This document shows, piece by piece, positions 1 to 8,706 of a stretch of DNA of 64,000 nt. Where the stretch lies: contig NZ_CP104174.1 of NCBI RefSeq assembly GCF_025200925.1, forward strand, positions 2,046,001 through 2,110,000. The letters run 5' to 3'. The stretch comes from Bradyrhizobium sp. CB1015. Its GTDB lineage: Bacteria; Pseudomonadota; Alphaproteobacteria; Rhizobiales; Xanthobacteraceae. The translations under genes were made by a program, and so were the position numbers. The notes under the pieces were generated by a model. That model worked only from the letters and a program-made list of their open reading frames with translations. It was not told the DNA's origin and did not search any database. Numbering within the stretch: position 1 is the first letter of the stretch; every line of letters starts with the position of its first letter.

Positions 1-336
1 GACCTCGAGCACGCGGCGCCAGTCGGCCTCCGACGTCTCCATCAGCGGCGCGAACACTGCGATGCCGGCATTGTTGACCAGCGCATCCAACCGGCCGAAC
101 CGCCGCTCGATCCCCCTCATCGCATCGCTGACTGCGGCCGCGTCCGAAACGTCGCAGGTCAGCGCCAGCGTCGCCTCGCTCTGGCCGATCTCGGCAACCG
201 TGCGGCCGAGCAGCTCGCCCTCGATGTCGAGCAGCGCCACGCGCCAGCCTTCTGCGAGGAACTTCTTCGCGGTCGCAAGCCCGATGCCGCGGGCGGCTCC
301 GGTGACGAGAGCGACTTTTTGCGTGGCTTGCGGCAT
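1..336 (-). CDS. SDR family oxidoreductase (N-terminal part, cut by window edge)
   Basis: Short-chain dehydrogenase/reductase, an NAD(P)-dependent oxidoreductase of unknown substrate. Reading on the minus strand from the ATG at 336, the protein begins with a Rossmann fold: the cofactor motif TGAARGIG lies near residues 11-18, an acidic LLDIE follows strand 2, and NNAG lies near residue 90. The open frame runs off the left edge, so the catalytic YxxxK is not visible. It is divergent from the next gene, with about 270 bases between them. The family call is firm; the substrate cannot be named. Confidence 0.9.
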   Translation of the reverse strand, partial: MPQATQKVALVTGAARGIGLATAKKFLAEGWRVALLDIEGELLGRTVAEIGQSEATLALTCDVSDAAAVSDAMRGIERRFGRLDALVNNAGIAVFAPLMETSEADWRRVLEV

Positions 337-606
337 TGGCTGATCTGTCCTGTGTTCGGGAGGGGCGTGCGAGAGCGCCGGCCCCTTTTACTGCCCTTTC
401 GTTTCGGCGTGAAAGGCCTCGCGCCAGGCCGATGGACTCCGGTGCGGCCCAGAATGCGCCAGCCGCGGCTGCATTGCGGCCTCCAAAATAATCCCTGTCC
501 CGCTGTCGGCCCGGCAGAAGGCCGTTCGTCTTGGAGGTGAGCGCGGGCCAGCCCTTTTTCCGCCCGCAGGGCATATCGGAATGATTGAGAGCAACAAGGA
601 ACTACC

Positions 607-1011
607 ATGCGATTCATGATGCTGATGATCCCGCTCGGCTACGAGAACGCGCCGCCGGAGCTTCAACTCGATCCCGAGCGCGTTGCCGCGATGATGCGCT
701 ACAACGAGGCGCTGAAGGACGCGGGCGTGCTGATCACGCTCGATGGGCTGCACCCACCATCGACCGGGGCACGGGTCTCGTTTGCGACCGGCCGGCCCGT
801 CGTCACCGACGGGCCCTTCGCGGAGGCCAAGGAAGTCCTGGGCGGCTATTGGATGATCGAGGTCGCCTCGCGCGCCGAGGCGATCGCCTGGGCCAAGAAA
901 TGTCCCGCTTCAGCCAACGAGATCATCGAGGTCCGCCAAGTGCAGGAGATGGCCGATTACTCGCCCGAAGTGCAGGAGATCGTCGCCGGGTTTGACGATC
1001 TGAAGACGTAG
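607..1011 (+). CDS. YciI-like (DGPF domain) protein
   Basis: Protein of 134 residues of the YCII/DGPF family, small dimeric ferredoxin-like proteins often found near sigma factors or other YCII genes, of mostly unknown function. The VTDGPFAEAKEVLGGYW signature of the family lies near residues 65-82, and the N-terminal MRFMMLMIP strand is typical. An AGGAA sequence sits just upstream of the ATG. A second YCII-like gene follows after 48 bases on the same strand, so the two probably form an operon. Confidence 0.88.
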   Translation: MRFMMLMIPLGYENAPPELQLDPERVAAMMRYNEALKDAGVLITLDGLHPPSTGARVSFATGRPVVTDGPFAEAKEVLGGYWMIEVASRAEAIAWAKKCPASANEIIEVRQVQEMADYSPEVQEIVAGFDDLKT

Positions 1012-1059
1012 ACGAGACAGCCGCTGCGCGATGTCCCAATCAACCTGAGGAGAAGACCC

Positions 1060-1425
1060 ATGAGCACCGAACACACATTCCTCGCCATCTATCTCGGCAG
1101 CACGAGCGGATCCAAAATGGCGGCGTGGCGCGCGCTGCCCGAGGCCGAACGGAAGGCGAAGGAGCAGGAGGGCATGGCGGCCTGGCACGGCTGGGTCGAG
1201 AAGCACAAAGCCGTGATCGTCGAGATGGGCGGCCCGCTCGGCAAGACCCGCAGGATCGACCGGAGCGGCATCACCGAGGTCAGCAACGCGCTGACCGGTT
1301 TCACCGTGGTGCGCGCCGCCTCGCAGGAGGACGCTGCCAAGCTGTTCGAGAACCATCCGCATTTTGCGATTTTCCCGGGCGAGGCCATCGAGGTCATGCC
1401 CGTGCTGCCGATTCCGCAGATGTAG
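1060..1425 (+). CDS. YciI-like small protein
   Basis: Protein of 121 residues that resembles the YCII superfamily: a beta-strand start (FLAIYLG), a central helix-rich part, then GGPLGKTRRID and a C-terminal FPGEAIEVMPVLPIP strand. A GAGGAGA ribosome binding site lies shortly before the ATG. It follows the DGPF-domain gene at 48 bases and probably shares its transcript. The function is unknown. Confidence 0.85.
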   Translation: MSTEHTFLAIYLGSTSGSKMAAWRALPEAERKAKEQEGMAAWHGWVEKHKAVIVEMGGPLGKTRRIDRSGITEVSNALTGFTVVRAASQEDAAKLFENHPHFAIFPGEAIEVMPVLPIPQM

Positions 1426-1449
1426 GTTCAGGGCAGTAATAAGTTGGCC

Positions 1450-1550
1450 GTCATTCCGGGGCGATGCGAAGCATCGAACCCGGAATCTCGAGATTTTCAG
1501 ATGCGCAAGCGCGCACCATAGTTCGGCTCTTTGAGCCGCCCCGGAATGAC
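1450..1550. repeat. Dispersed intergenic palindromic repeat
   Basis: A 101-base element bounded by a perfect 14-base inverted repeat: GTCATTCCGGGGCG at 1450-1463 and CGCCCCGGAATGAC at 1537-1550. It contains a smaller hairpin, GATGCGAAGCATC. It lies between the YciI-like gene and the TetR gene. This arrangement is typical of the short mosaic repeats scattered between genes in Bradyrhizobium-type genomes. On transcription it would form a strong hairpin and could end the upstream transcript. Confidence 0.75.
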
Positions 1551-1604
1551 TGCGGAGAATACGGGTTAATCAAACTCGGCCCCCGCTAGTGACCTTCACG
1601 CCCG

Positions 1605-1631
1605 GCTCATGTAAAGGTCGTTCACATGAGC
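1605..1631. promoter_or_regulatory. Putative TetR operator overlapping the regulator start codon
   Basis: Inverted repeat with perfect 8-base arms, GCTCATGT (1605-1612) and ACATGAGC (1624-1631). It overlaps the ATG of the TetR gene at 1626. The core ATGTAAA-N5-TTCACAT has the same 19-base layout as the palindrome at 2434-2452 upstream of the next gene. The likely role is autorepression by the TetR protein; that is inference. Confidence 0.6.
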
Positions 1632-2366
1632 TGGCGCAAGGAGCAGCGCCGCGCCGAGCGCGGCTATCACCACGGCAATCTGAAGGAAGCCCTGTTGCAG
1701 GCGGCCCTTGGGCTGATCGCCGAGAAGGGGGCGGCCGGCTTCACCTTCGCCGATGCCGCACGCATGGCCGGCGTCAGCGCGGCGGCGCCGTACCGGCATT
1801 TCCGCGACCGTGACGAGCTGTTGTCCTCGATCGCCCAGCGCGGCTTCGAGCAGTTCGAGGCGCGCCTGTCCGCGGCCTGGGACGACGGGCGGCCCGACAC
1901 CGTCACCGCCTTCGAGCGCGTCGGCAAGGCCTATCTCGGCTTCGCGCGCGAGGAGCCGGCCTTCTACAATGCGATGTTCGAATCGGGCCTGCCGGTCGAT
2001 GCCAATCCGGCCTTGATGGCGGCCGGCGAACGCGCCTTCGGCGTCATCCGTGCCGCCGCCGAGCGCCTCGCCGCGCTGACGCCGCCCGGCACGCCCCGAC
2101 CGCCGGCGATGATGATGGCGCTGCACATCTGGTCGATGGCGCACGGCGTGGCCTCGCTGTTCTCCCGCGGCGATGCCGCGCGACGCAAGCTGCCGATGTC
2201 GCCGGACGAGCTGCTCGAGGCCGAGGTGCTGATCTATCTACGCGGCCTCGGCTTCCCGATTGACCGCCGTCCTCCGGCCAGGGGCGCCGAGCCGCCGCCG
2301 GTGCCGCCGGAGGCTCCCTCCGGTTCGGGCGTGCCTCCGGGCGGCCCCTGGGGCAAGCCGAAATAA
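1626..2366 (+). CDS. TetR/AcrR family transcriptional regulator with WHG-type C-terminal domain
   Basis: Regulator of 246 residues. The N-terminal helix-turn-helix covers about residues 12-60 (YHHGNLKEALLQAA, then FTFADAARMAGVSAAAPYRHF). The ligand-binding half contains WSMAHGVASL, the motif that marks the WHG-type TetR C-terminal domain. The last 30 residues or so form a proline/glycine-rich tail (PPPVPPEAP) that is longer than usual. The gene starts inside a palindrome that recurs before the downstream DUF2852 gene, which suggests it represses itself and its neighbour. The ligand is unknown. Confidence 0.92.
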   Translation: MSWRKEQRRAERGYHHGNLKEALLQAALGLIAEKGAAGFTFADAARMAGVSAAAPYRHFRDRDELLSSIAQRGFEQFEARLSAAWDDGRPDTVTAFERVGKAYLGFAREEPAFYNAMFESGLPVDANPALMAAGERAFGVIRAAAERLAALTPPGTPRPPAMMMALHIWSMAHGVASLFSRGDAARRKLPMSPDELLEAEVLIYLRGLGFPIDRRPPARGAEPPPVPPEAPSGSGVPPGGPWGKPK

Positions 2367-2433
2367 GATTGCGCAAATGATCACGCGGGCGTGTCTTGCT
2401 GCCAGCTTGACAAAATCGCGGGATGGTCTAGCT

Positions 2434-2452
2434 ATGTAAATGTTATTTACAT
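2434..2452. promoter_or_regulatory. Putative TetR operator and promoter region of the DUF2852 gene
   Basis: Perfect palindrome ATGTAAAT-GTT-ATTTACAT about 35 bases before the DUF2852 start codon. It matches the 19-base ATGTAAA-N5-TTYACAT layout found over the TetR start at 1605-1631. A TTGACA at 2407-2412 lies upstream. A -10 element overlapping the left arm (TAGCTATG/TATGTA) is possible but not well matched. A repressor bound here would block transcription of the downstream gene. Confidence 0.6.
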
Positions 2453-2487
2453 TCACAACGGCACAGATGCCGTGATGGAGATGGGAA

Positions 2488-2979
2488 ATGGCCTACACCG
2501 CTGATGTCAATCGATGGCGCGGCCCTTCGGACCAATACCAACACTACGAGCGCCCCCGCATGCTCGATACGCCCTGGCATCCCGGCTGGATCGCCGTAAC
2601 CATTCTCGGCTTCATCATTTGGTGGCCGATCGGACTTGCCCTTCTCTTTTTCACACTCGGGAGCAGAAGAATGTCGTGCTGGAGCCACCAGGATCGCTGG
2701 CAGAACAAGATGGAAAAGATGCAGTACAAGATGGATCGCATGCGCGACCGCATGGAGCGCCGCGGCTTCGGCTTTGGCTTCGGCCCGCCGTCCTCCGGTA
2801 ACCGGGCCTTCGACGAATACCGCGCCGAGACGCTGCAGCGACTCGAGGAGGAGCAGCGCGAGTTCAAGGATTTCCTGACCCGTCTGCGTCACGCCAAGGA
2901 CAAGGAAGAGTTCGACCAGTTCATGGCGCAGCACAAGACGCGTCCGACCCCGCCGCCGACCGACCAGCAGCAGGGCTGA
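2488..2979 (+). CDS. DUF2852 domain membrane protein
   Basis: Protein of 163 residues, function unknown. It has one transmembrane segment at about residues 33-57 (WIAVTILGFIIWWPIGLALLFF). A basic, methionine-rich coiled-coil stretch follows (residues 65-92), then an acidic/basic helical region with RLEEEQREFKDFLTRLRHAKDKEEFDQFM and a proline-rich end. This layout is that of DUF2852, a family restricted largely to alphaproteobacteria. The start has GATGGAGATGGGAA upstream. The gene follows the TetR gene and carries the same predicted operator. Confidence 0.9.
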   Translation: MAYTADVNRWRGPSDQYQHYERPRMLDTPWHPGWIAVTILGFIIWWPIGLALLFFTLGSRRMSCWSHQDRWQNKMEKMQYKMDRMRDRMERRGFGFGFGPPSSGNRAFDEYRAETLQRLEEEQREFKDFLTRLRHAKDKEEFDQFMAQHKTRPTPPPTDQQQG

Positions 2980-3169
2980 TCCGAAGAATTGCACCTCTCA
3001 AAGCCTTCAGGCGCATGCCCCCAAAGTCCTGATGGCCCCGAGCCGCCCGTCTGCGCAACCCGCAGGCGGGCGGTTTGGCTTGGAGCAACGCAAGGTCGTC
3101 AGGTCGCGCTGGCGCCGCGATATGGACCGCCTATATTCGCCGTCACCGGCAGGCGAAGCGAGGGCGGCA

Positions 3170-3937
3170 ATGGCGGAAGCTGCGGCGATGGCGAGCGACA
3201 GCCTTTGGCAAAGGATCCGCGACGAGGCGCAGCGCGCGGCCAAGGCCGATCCTGTTTTCGGCAAGGCCGTCGCAAGTGCCGTTCTCGCTCATGACGATTT
3301 CGCCGCGGCCCTGGCCAATTTGATTGGTCAACGGCTCGGCAGCAACTGTGCCGAACGCGCGCGCTTCACGTCCTTTGCCCGTGACGCCTTTGGTGGCGAG
3401 CCGGAGCTGATCGAAGCCGCCAGCCGAGACCTCGTGGCCATCGCGCGCAGCGACCCCGCCGTCGCCGGCCCGCTGCCGCCGCTGCTGCACTTCAAGGGGT
3501 ACCTCGCGCTGCAAGCCTGGCGCGTCTCGAACTGGCTCTGGCGCCACCATCATCGCGACGCCGCGCTGCTGTTTCAGAACGAGGCCTCGAACGTGCTCCA
3601 GGTCAGCATTCATCCGGCCGCGAGCCTCGGCTCTGCGGTGTATCTCGACCACGCCACCGGCATCGTGATCGGCGCCAACGTCGTCATCGGCGACGACGTC
3701 ACCATTCTCCAGAACGTCAGCATCGGCCGCGGCAGCGAATTGCCGGCGCGCTCGCCGCGCATCGGCTGCGGCGTCTTCATCGGCGCAGGCGCGAGCATCC
3801 TCGGCGACATCAGCATCGGCGATCTCGCGAAGATCGGCGCCGGCACCGTGGTGACGCGCGACATCCCCCCTGGCTGCACGGCGGTCGGCAATCCTGCGCG
3901 GCTGACCAACTGCCCCGAGGCAGCTTCCGCTGCCTGA
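3170..3937 (+). CDS. cysE: Serine O-acetyltransferase
   Basis: Catalyses acetyl transfer from acetyl-CoA to L-serine, the first step of cysteine synthesis. From the ATG at 3170 the protein has 255 residues: an N-terminal helical SATase domain (about 15-120) and a left-handed beta-helix of hexapeptide repeats (about 140-240), with the family motifs IHPAASLG, DHATGIVIGANVVIGDDV and GAGASILGDISIGD, and the closing GNPARL. The frame stays open to ATGs at 3122 and 3032. I chose 3170 because GAGGG lies five bases upstream and the length fits the family. Confidence 0.88.
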   Translation: MAEAAAMASDSLWQRIRDEAQRAAKADPVFGKAVASAVLAHDDFAAALANLIGQRLGSNCAERARFTSFARDAFGGEPELIEAASRDLVAIARSDPAVAGPLPPLLHFKGYLALQAWRVSNWLWRHHHRDAALLFQNEASNVLQVSIHPAASLGSAVYLDHATGIVIGANVVIGDDVTILQNVSIGRGSELPARSPRIGCGVFIGAGASILGDISIGDLAKIGAGTVVTRDIPPGCTAVGNPARLTNCPEAASAA

Positions 3938-3947
3938 GGGGCCTCGC

Positions 3948-4466
3948 TTACGCGGCGCGGCGATGGCGTTCGCCGCCATGATGCGGGCTGACCGGCTCCG
4001 AGCTGGTCTGGCCCGGCGCATCCAGCACCGCGACGTGGTGGCGGTAGACCATCTCCCAGCCTTTCCATCCCGTGAACAGGAGGATGCCGACGACGACCAG
4101 CGACAGCACGACGCCCCACGGCTTGATCGCCGCCTCCGCGCCTTGGGCGTAGCGGAGATAGAAATTGACCAGGGCCAGCACGACCGCCGCGAGATTGCCG
4201 ACCATGTGATACCAGGCATCGTTCAGGCGGCGGATGCGGGGCTCGCTGAAGAAGTCGGTGAAGCCGGCGGCGGCGGCAACCAGAGCCATGACGATGCCGG
4301 CGCCGATCAGCCACATCGCGGCGCGCGCCCAGAAACCATCGGCGGTTCCGATGAAGGCCAGATCGGCGACGGGGGCGCCGACCAGGAACGCGACGGGGAA
4401 CGGGATCAGCATGGGGTGAAGCGGATGATCGCCGATCGCGGCGGTCGTCTTGGGGTTGATGGACAT
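3948..4466 (-). CDS. DUF2231 domain membrane protein
   Basis: Integral membrane protein of 172 residues. The N-terminal signature GDHPLHPMLIPFPVAF is characteristic of DUF2231. Four hydrophobic segments follow (around residues 20-40, 48-70, 88-108 and 118-138), and the C-terminus is His-rich. The ATG at 4466 is preceded on the minus strand by GCGAGGTCTTGCC, a good ribosome binding site. The frame stays open further upstream, but that extension is Arg-rich and lacks family similarity. Function unknown. It is convergent with cysE, the two stop codons being about 10 bases apart. Confidence 0.88.
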   Translation of the reverse strand: MSINPKTTAAIGDHPLHPMLIPFPVAFLVGAPVADLAFIGTADGFWARAAMWLIGAGIVMALVAAAAGFTDFFSEPRIRRLNDAWYHMVGNLAAVVLALVNFYLRYAQGAEAAIKPWGVVLSLVVVGILLFTGWKGWEMVYRHHVAVLDAPGQTSSEPVSPHHGGERHRRAA

Positions 4467-4883
4467 GGCAAGACCTCGCTGAGAGTGATTTTCCGGACAA
4501 TTTTTGGCGCGAAAGCGGGTTCCTCCGGCCGCACCGTGTGCGCGGAACTCGTGCCGATCCCACTGCACGGACTGCCTTTCCCGCAGCCAAATGCGCCGCC
4601 GGTAACCCCGCATTAACCATCGGCGGGCTCTGGTAAGGCTGGACAGGCGTGCCCGGAGCCCGACGTCAAGGCCTGGGGTCGAGGCCCCTTAGTTTTGACA
4701 TCTTGGCGGGGAATGCAGGCGGCCGGCTTTGGACGAGCCTTTGGACCAGCCCTGCACCCCAGAAAGACAAGGCTTTGAGCAGGCTTGCCGGCCGCGCGGG
4801 TCCAGCGCGGCTGTTGGGGAATACCGGCCGAGATTTGCTCGCCGAAGGACGTAGGTAACGATCGCCTTGAGAGGATATTGCTT
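4467..4883. other. Intergenic region before tolQ
   Basis: A 417-base gap between the divergent DUF2231 and tolQ genes. No coding region is supported. A TTGACA lies at 4695-4700 but no good -10 follows at the right distance. The ybgC gene that often precedes tolQ in other proteobacteria is not here. The region presumably holds promoters for both neighbours. Confidence 0.5.
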
Positions 4884-5600
<717 letters not shown>

Positions 5601-5643
5601 CGGACGGCATGTATAGTGTGAAGGGCAATTTGGGCACGCGATC

Positions 5644-6096
5644 ATGGCCATGAACGTTGCGAGTTCGTCCGGCGGCGGCGGGCGCCGCGGCCGGCGCAAG
5701 CCGGTCGTGGCCGAGATCAACGTCACGCCGATGGTCGACGTCATGCTGGTGCTGCTCATCATCTTCATGGTGTCGGCGCCGATGTTGACGGTCGGCGTGC
5801 CGCTCGACCTGCCCCAGACCCAGGCCAAGAGCCTCGAAAACAACGATCAGAAGCCGATCCAGATGTCGGTCGACATCAAGGGCAAGGTGTTCATCAACGA
5901 TACCGAGATTGCGCTGAACGAGCTGATCCCGAAGCTGAAGGCGATCACCGATGCGCGCGGCGGGCTCGAGGAGCGCATCTATCTGCGCGCCGACAAGAAG
6001 GCGGATTACGGCACCGTCGCCAAGGTGATGGGCCAGCTCTCGGGCGCCGGATTCAAGAAGCTGGCCCTCGTCACGGAAGCGGATCAGGGGTCTTGA
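5644..6096 (+). CDS. tolR: Tol-Pal system subunit TolR
   Basis: ExbD/TolR family, 150 residues, one N-terminal transmembrane helix (about 31-52) and a periplasmic domain. The family signature EINVTPMVDVMLVLLIIFMV is complete; Asp32 is the conserved membrane-embedded acidic residue of the proton path. The C-terminal half carries the YLRADKKADYGTVAKVM motif common to ExbD/TolR. tolA starts four bases after the stop codon, so the two are translationally close. Confidence 0.96.
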   Translation: MAMNVASSSGGGGRRGRRKPVVAEINVTPMVDVMLVLLIIFMVSAPMLTVGVPLDLPQTQAKSLENNDQKPIQMSVDIKGKVFINDTEIALNELIPKLKAITDARGGLEERIYLRADKKADYGTVAKVMGQLSGAGFKKLALVTEADQGS

Positions 6097-6100
6097 GGCC

Positions 6101-7060
6101 GTGAAGGTGAACGTCGACAAGACACTCGTTGCGTCGATTGCCCTGCATGTCCTCGTGCTGGGATGGGGGCTCGTCACCTTCAGCAGCAAGGCCTATGTCG
6201 CGCCGGAGGAGTCGCTTCCGGTCGACATCATCACCACCGACCAGCTCGCCAAGATGATGGCGGGGCAGAAAACCGGCAAGAAGGAAGAGCCGAAGCCCAA
6301 GGTCGAGAAGATCGCCGAAGCCAAGCCCGAGGAAGACGCCGTCGGCAAGGTCACCGAGAAGAAAGAGCTGATCAAGACCAATTCGCAGCCGGAGCCGCCG
6401 CCGAAACCCGTCGAGAAGCCGGTCGAGAAGAAGCCGGAGCCGCCCAAGCCCGTCGCCGAGGCCAAGCCGAAGGAAGAGCCGAAGCCGCAGGAGAAGAAGC
6501 CTGATCCGGCCAAGGAAGATCCGATCGCCGAGCTGCAGAAGAAGATGGAGACCAAGAAGCCGCCGCCGAAGCCCGTGGAGCAGAAGGTCGCGGCGGTGCA
6601 GCCGCAGCAGCAGCCGAAGCCCAAGGAGCGCACTTTCGATCCCGCGCAGATCCAGCGCGACCTCGACAAGCGCGCCGCGACCCGGCACGAGCTCGCCGGC
6701 TCGACGCTGAACGCGTCGGCATCGCTGGGAGCAGCAACCGGAACGGCCGCCAACAATGTTGCGACCTGGCGCGGTGCATTCCAGGGCGCCGTCAAGCGCT
6801 GCTTCACCCCCACCTATAACGGGCAGGATGCCGATCAGTACGAGGCCGACATCGACATCCCCATGAAGATCGACGGTTCGCTCGCCTCCGAGCCGATCGT
6901 CGTCGCAGTGCGTGGACCGTCGCGGTCGATTGCACAGGCCGTGGCGGAGAGCGCCAAGCGTGCCATCGTGCAGTGCCAGGTCTATTCCTTCATGCCGAAG
7001 CAGCAGTACGAGAGCTGGAAGCTCATTCCGATGACTTTCGGCCTGAAAGATATGTTGTGA
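6101..7060 (+). CDS. tolA: Cell envelope integrity protein TolA
   Basis: Protein of 319 residues linking the TolQR motor to TolB/Pal across the periplasm. An N-terminal transmembrane segment (about 8-28, [20 protein letters not shown], which includes the SxxxH motif that contacts TolQR) is followed by a long Lys/Pro/Glu-rich rod (about 50-180). The C-terminal TonB-like domain contains [18 protein letters not shown]. It uses a GTG start at 6101, directly behind tolR. The length is a little below that of enterobacterial TolA. Confidence 0.93.
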   Translation: MKVNVDKTLVASIALHVLVLGWGLVTFSSKAYVAPEESLPVDIITTDQLAKMMAGQKTGKKEEPKPKVEKIAEAKPEEDAVGKVTEKKELIKTNSQPEPPPKPVEKPVEKKPEPPKPVAEAKPKEEPKPQEKKPDPAKEDPIAELQKKMETKKPPPKPVEQKVAAVQPQQQPKPKERTFDPAQIQRDLDKRAATRHELAGSTLNASASLGAATGTAANNVATWRGAFQGAVKRCFTPTYNGQDADQYEADIDIPMKIDGSLASEPIVVAVRGPSRSIAQAVAESAKRAIVQCQVYSFMPKQQYESWKLIPMTFGLKDML

Positions 7061-7083
7061 CATCCGAACAAAAGAATTTTGCG

Positions 7084-8448
7084 ATGAATGACGTGAGCTC
7101 GATGAACCGCCGCCGCTTCATGACCCTGACCGGATCGACGCTCGCGATGCTCGGGAGTGGACGCGTCTTCGCTCAAGGGCAGGAGGGGCGCCTGCGCATC
7201 GATCCCACGGCATTCCAGCCGATCCCGATCGCGATCAGCAACTTCCTGCCCGGCTCGCCGTCCGACGGCGACGTCGGCAACGGCGTCACGCAGGTCATCA
7301 CCAACAATCTGAAGCGCTCGGGCCTGTTCGCGCCGATCGACCAGGCCGCCTTCATCGAGCGCATCAGCAACATGGATGTCGCGCCGCAATTCCAGAACTG
7401 GAAGACCATCAACGCGCAGGCGCTCGTCACCGGCCGCATGACGCGGCAGCCCGACGGCCGCCTCAAGGCCGAATTCCGCCTGTGGGACGTCATCTCCGGC
7501 CAGCAGCTCACCGGCCAGCAATATTTCACCTCGCCGGAATATTGGCGCCGCATCGCCCACATCATCTCCGACCAGATCTACGAGCGCATGACCGGCGAGA
7601 AGGGCTATTTCGACAGCCGCGTCGTGTTCGTGGACGAGACCGGGCCGAAGGAGCGCCGCGTCAAGCGGCTCGCGATCATGGATCAGGACGGCGCCAATGT
7701 ACGCTATCTGACCCGCGGCTCGGACCTCGTGCTGACGCCGCGCTTCTCGCCGAACTCGCAAGAGATCACCTACATGGAATTCGGCCAGGGCGATCCGAAG
7801 GTCTATCTCTACAACATCGAGACCGGCCAGCGCGAGATCGTCGGCAATTTCCCCGGCATGACCTTTGCGCCGCGCTTCTCGCCGGACGGCCAGCGCGTCA
7901 TCATGAGCCTGCAGCAGGGCGGCAATTCCAACCTGTTCGTGATGGATCTGCGCTCGCGCTCGACCACGCGTCTCACCGACACGCCGGCGATCGACACCTC
8001 GCCGTCCTATTCGCCCGACGGCAGCCGCATCTGCTTCGAATCCGATCGCGGCGGCAGGTCGCAGATCTACGTGATGAGTGCGGGCGGCGGACAGGCGCAG
8101 CGCATCTCCTTCTCCAAGGACGACACCAACGCCAGCTATTCCACCCCGGTGTGGTCGCCGAAGGGCGATTACATCGCCTTCACCCGCCAGGGTGGCGGAC
8201 AATTCGCGATCGGCGTCATGAAGCCGGACGGCTCGGGCGAGCGGCTGCTCACCTCCGGCTTCCACAACGAAGGCCCGACCTTCTCGCCGAACGGCCGCGT
8301 GCTGATGTTCTTCCGCGATCCCGGCGGCAACAGCGGGCCGTCGCTATACTCGGTCGACATCTCCGGCCGCAACGAATTGAAGGTGCCGACGCCGGGCTTT
8401 GCCTCGGACCCGGCATGGTCGCCGCTCTTGTCCTCGACGTCGGGCTGA
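7084..8448 (+). CDS. tolB: Tol-Pal system beta-propeller protein TolB
   Basis: Periplasmic protein of 454 residues that shuttles between TolA and Pal. After the signal peptide there is a TolB N-terminal domain (about 35-170) and a six-bladed propeller of WD40-like repeats ([65 protein letters not shown]). The signal peptide contains [11 protein letters not shown], a twin-arginine motif, so export may be by Tat rather than Sec. The ATG at 7084 was chosen because the signal peptide begins there. Confidence 0.95.
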   Translation: MNDVSSMNRRRFMTLTGSTLAMLGSGRVFAQGQEGRLRIDPTAFQPIPIAISNFLPGSPSDGDVGNGVTQVITNNLKRSGLFAPIDQAAFIERISNMDVAPQFQNWKTINAQALVTGRMTRQPDGRLKAEFRLWDVISGQQLTGQQYFTSPEYWRRIAHIISDQIYERMTGEKGYFDSRVVFVDETGPKERRVKRLAIMDQDGANVRYLTRGSDLVLTPRFSPNSQEITYMEFGQGDPKVYLYNIETGQREIVGNFPGMTFAPRFSPDGQRVIMSLQQGGNSNLFVMDLRSRSTTRLTDTPAIDTSPSYSPDGSRICFESDRGGRSQIYVMSAGGGQAQRISFSKDDTNASYSTPVWSPKGDYIAFTRQGGGQFAIGVMKPDGSGERLLTSGFHNEGPTFSPNGRVLMFFRDPGGNSGPSLYSVDISGRNELKVPTPGFASDPAWSPLLSSTSG

Positions 8449-8462
8449 CAATATCGCAGCTT

Positions 8463-8493
8463 AAACATCGCTCGTTCAGACGCGCGATGTTTT
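8463..8493 (+). terminator. Possible terminator after tolB
   Basis: Inverted repeat AAACATCGC (8463-8471) and GCGATGTTT (8484-8492) with a 12-base loop, starting 15 bases after the tolB stop codon. The T-run after the stem is short (TTTC), so termination may be partial. Confidence 0.4.
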
Positions 8494-8706
8494 CGAAAAA
8501 GCGCGCCGATTTTTCCGCGTTCTCTACCGAGGGCAACACTTCCTTCACCCTGTGCCCCGGCAAGACTTGCCTACCTGCTTGATATGTCAGCGGAAATAGC
8601 TTCGCTATTGCCGAAAAACAACCCGACTTTAACGATGTTCCCTCAGAAAGGCTTCACCTGAAGTGGGTAAAAGTACGCGGCAGAACAGGACGCGCGTACA
8701 AACACA

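Noticed and set aside
8591..8613. Hairpin CGGAAATAGC-TTC-GCTATTGCCG before the GGDEF/EAL gene
   Set aside because: One mismatch and followed by A-residues on the plus strand; not a terminator, and no regulatory role can be argued.
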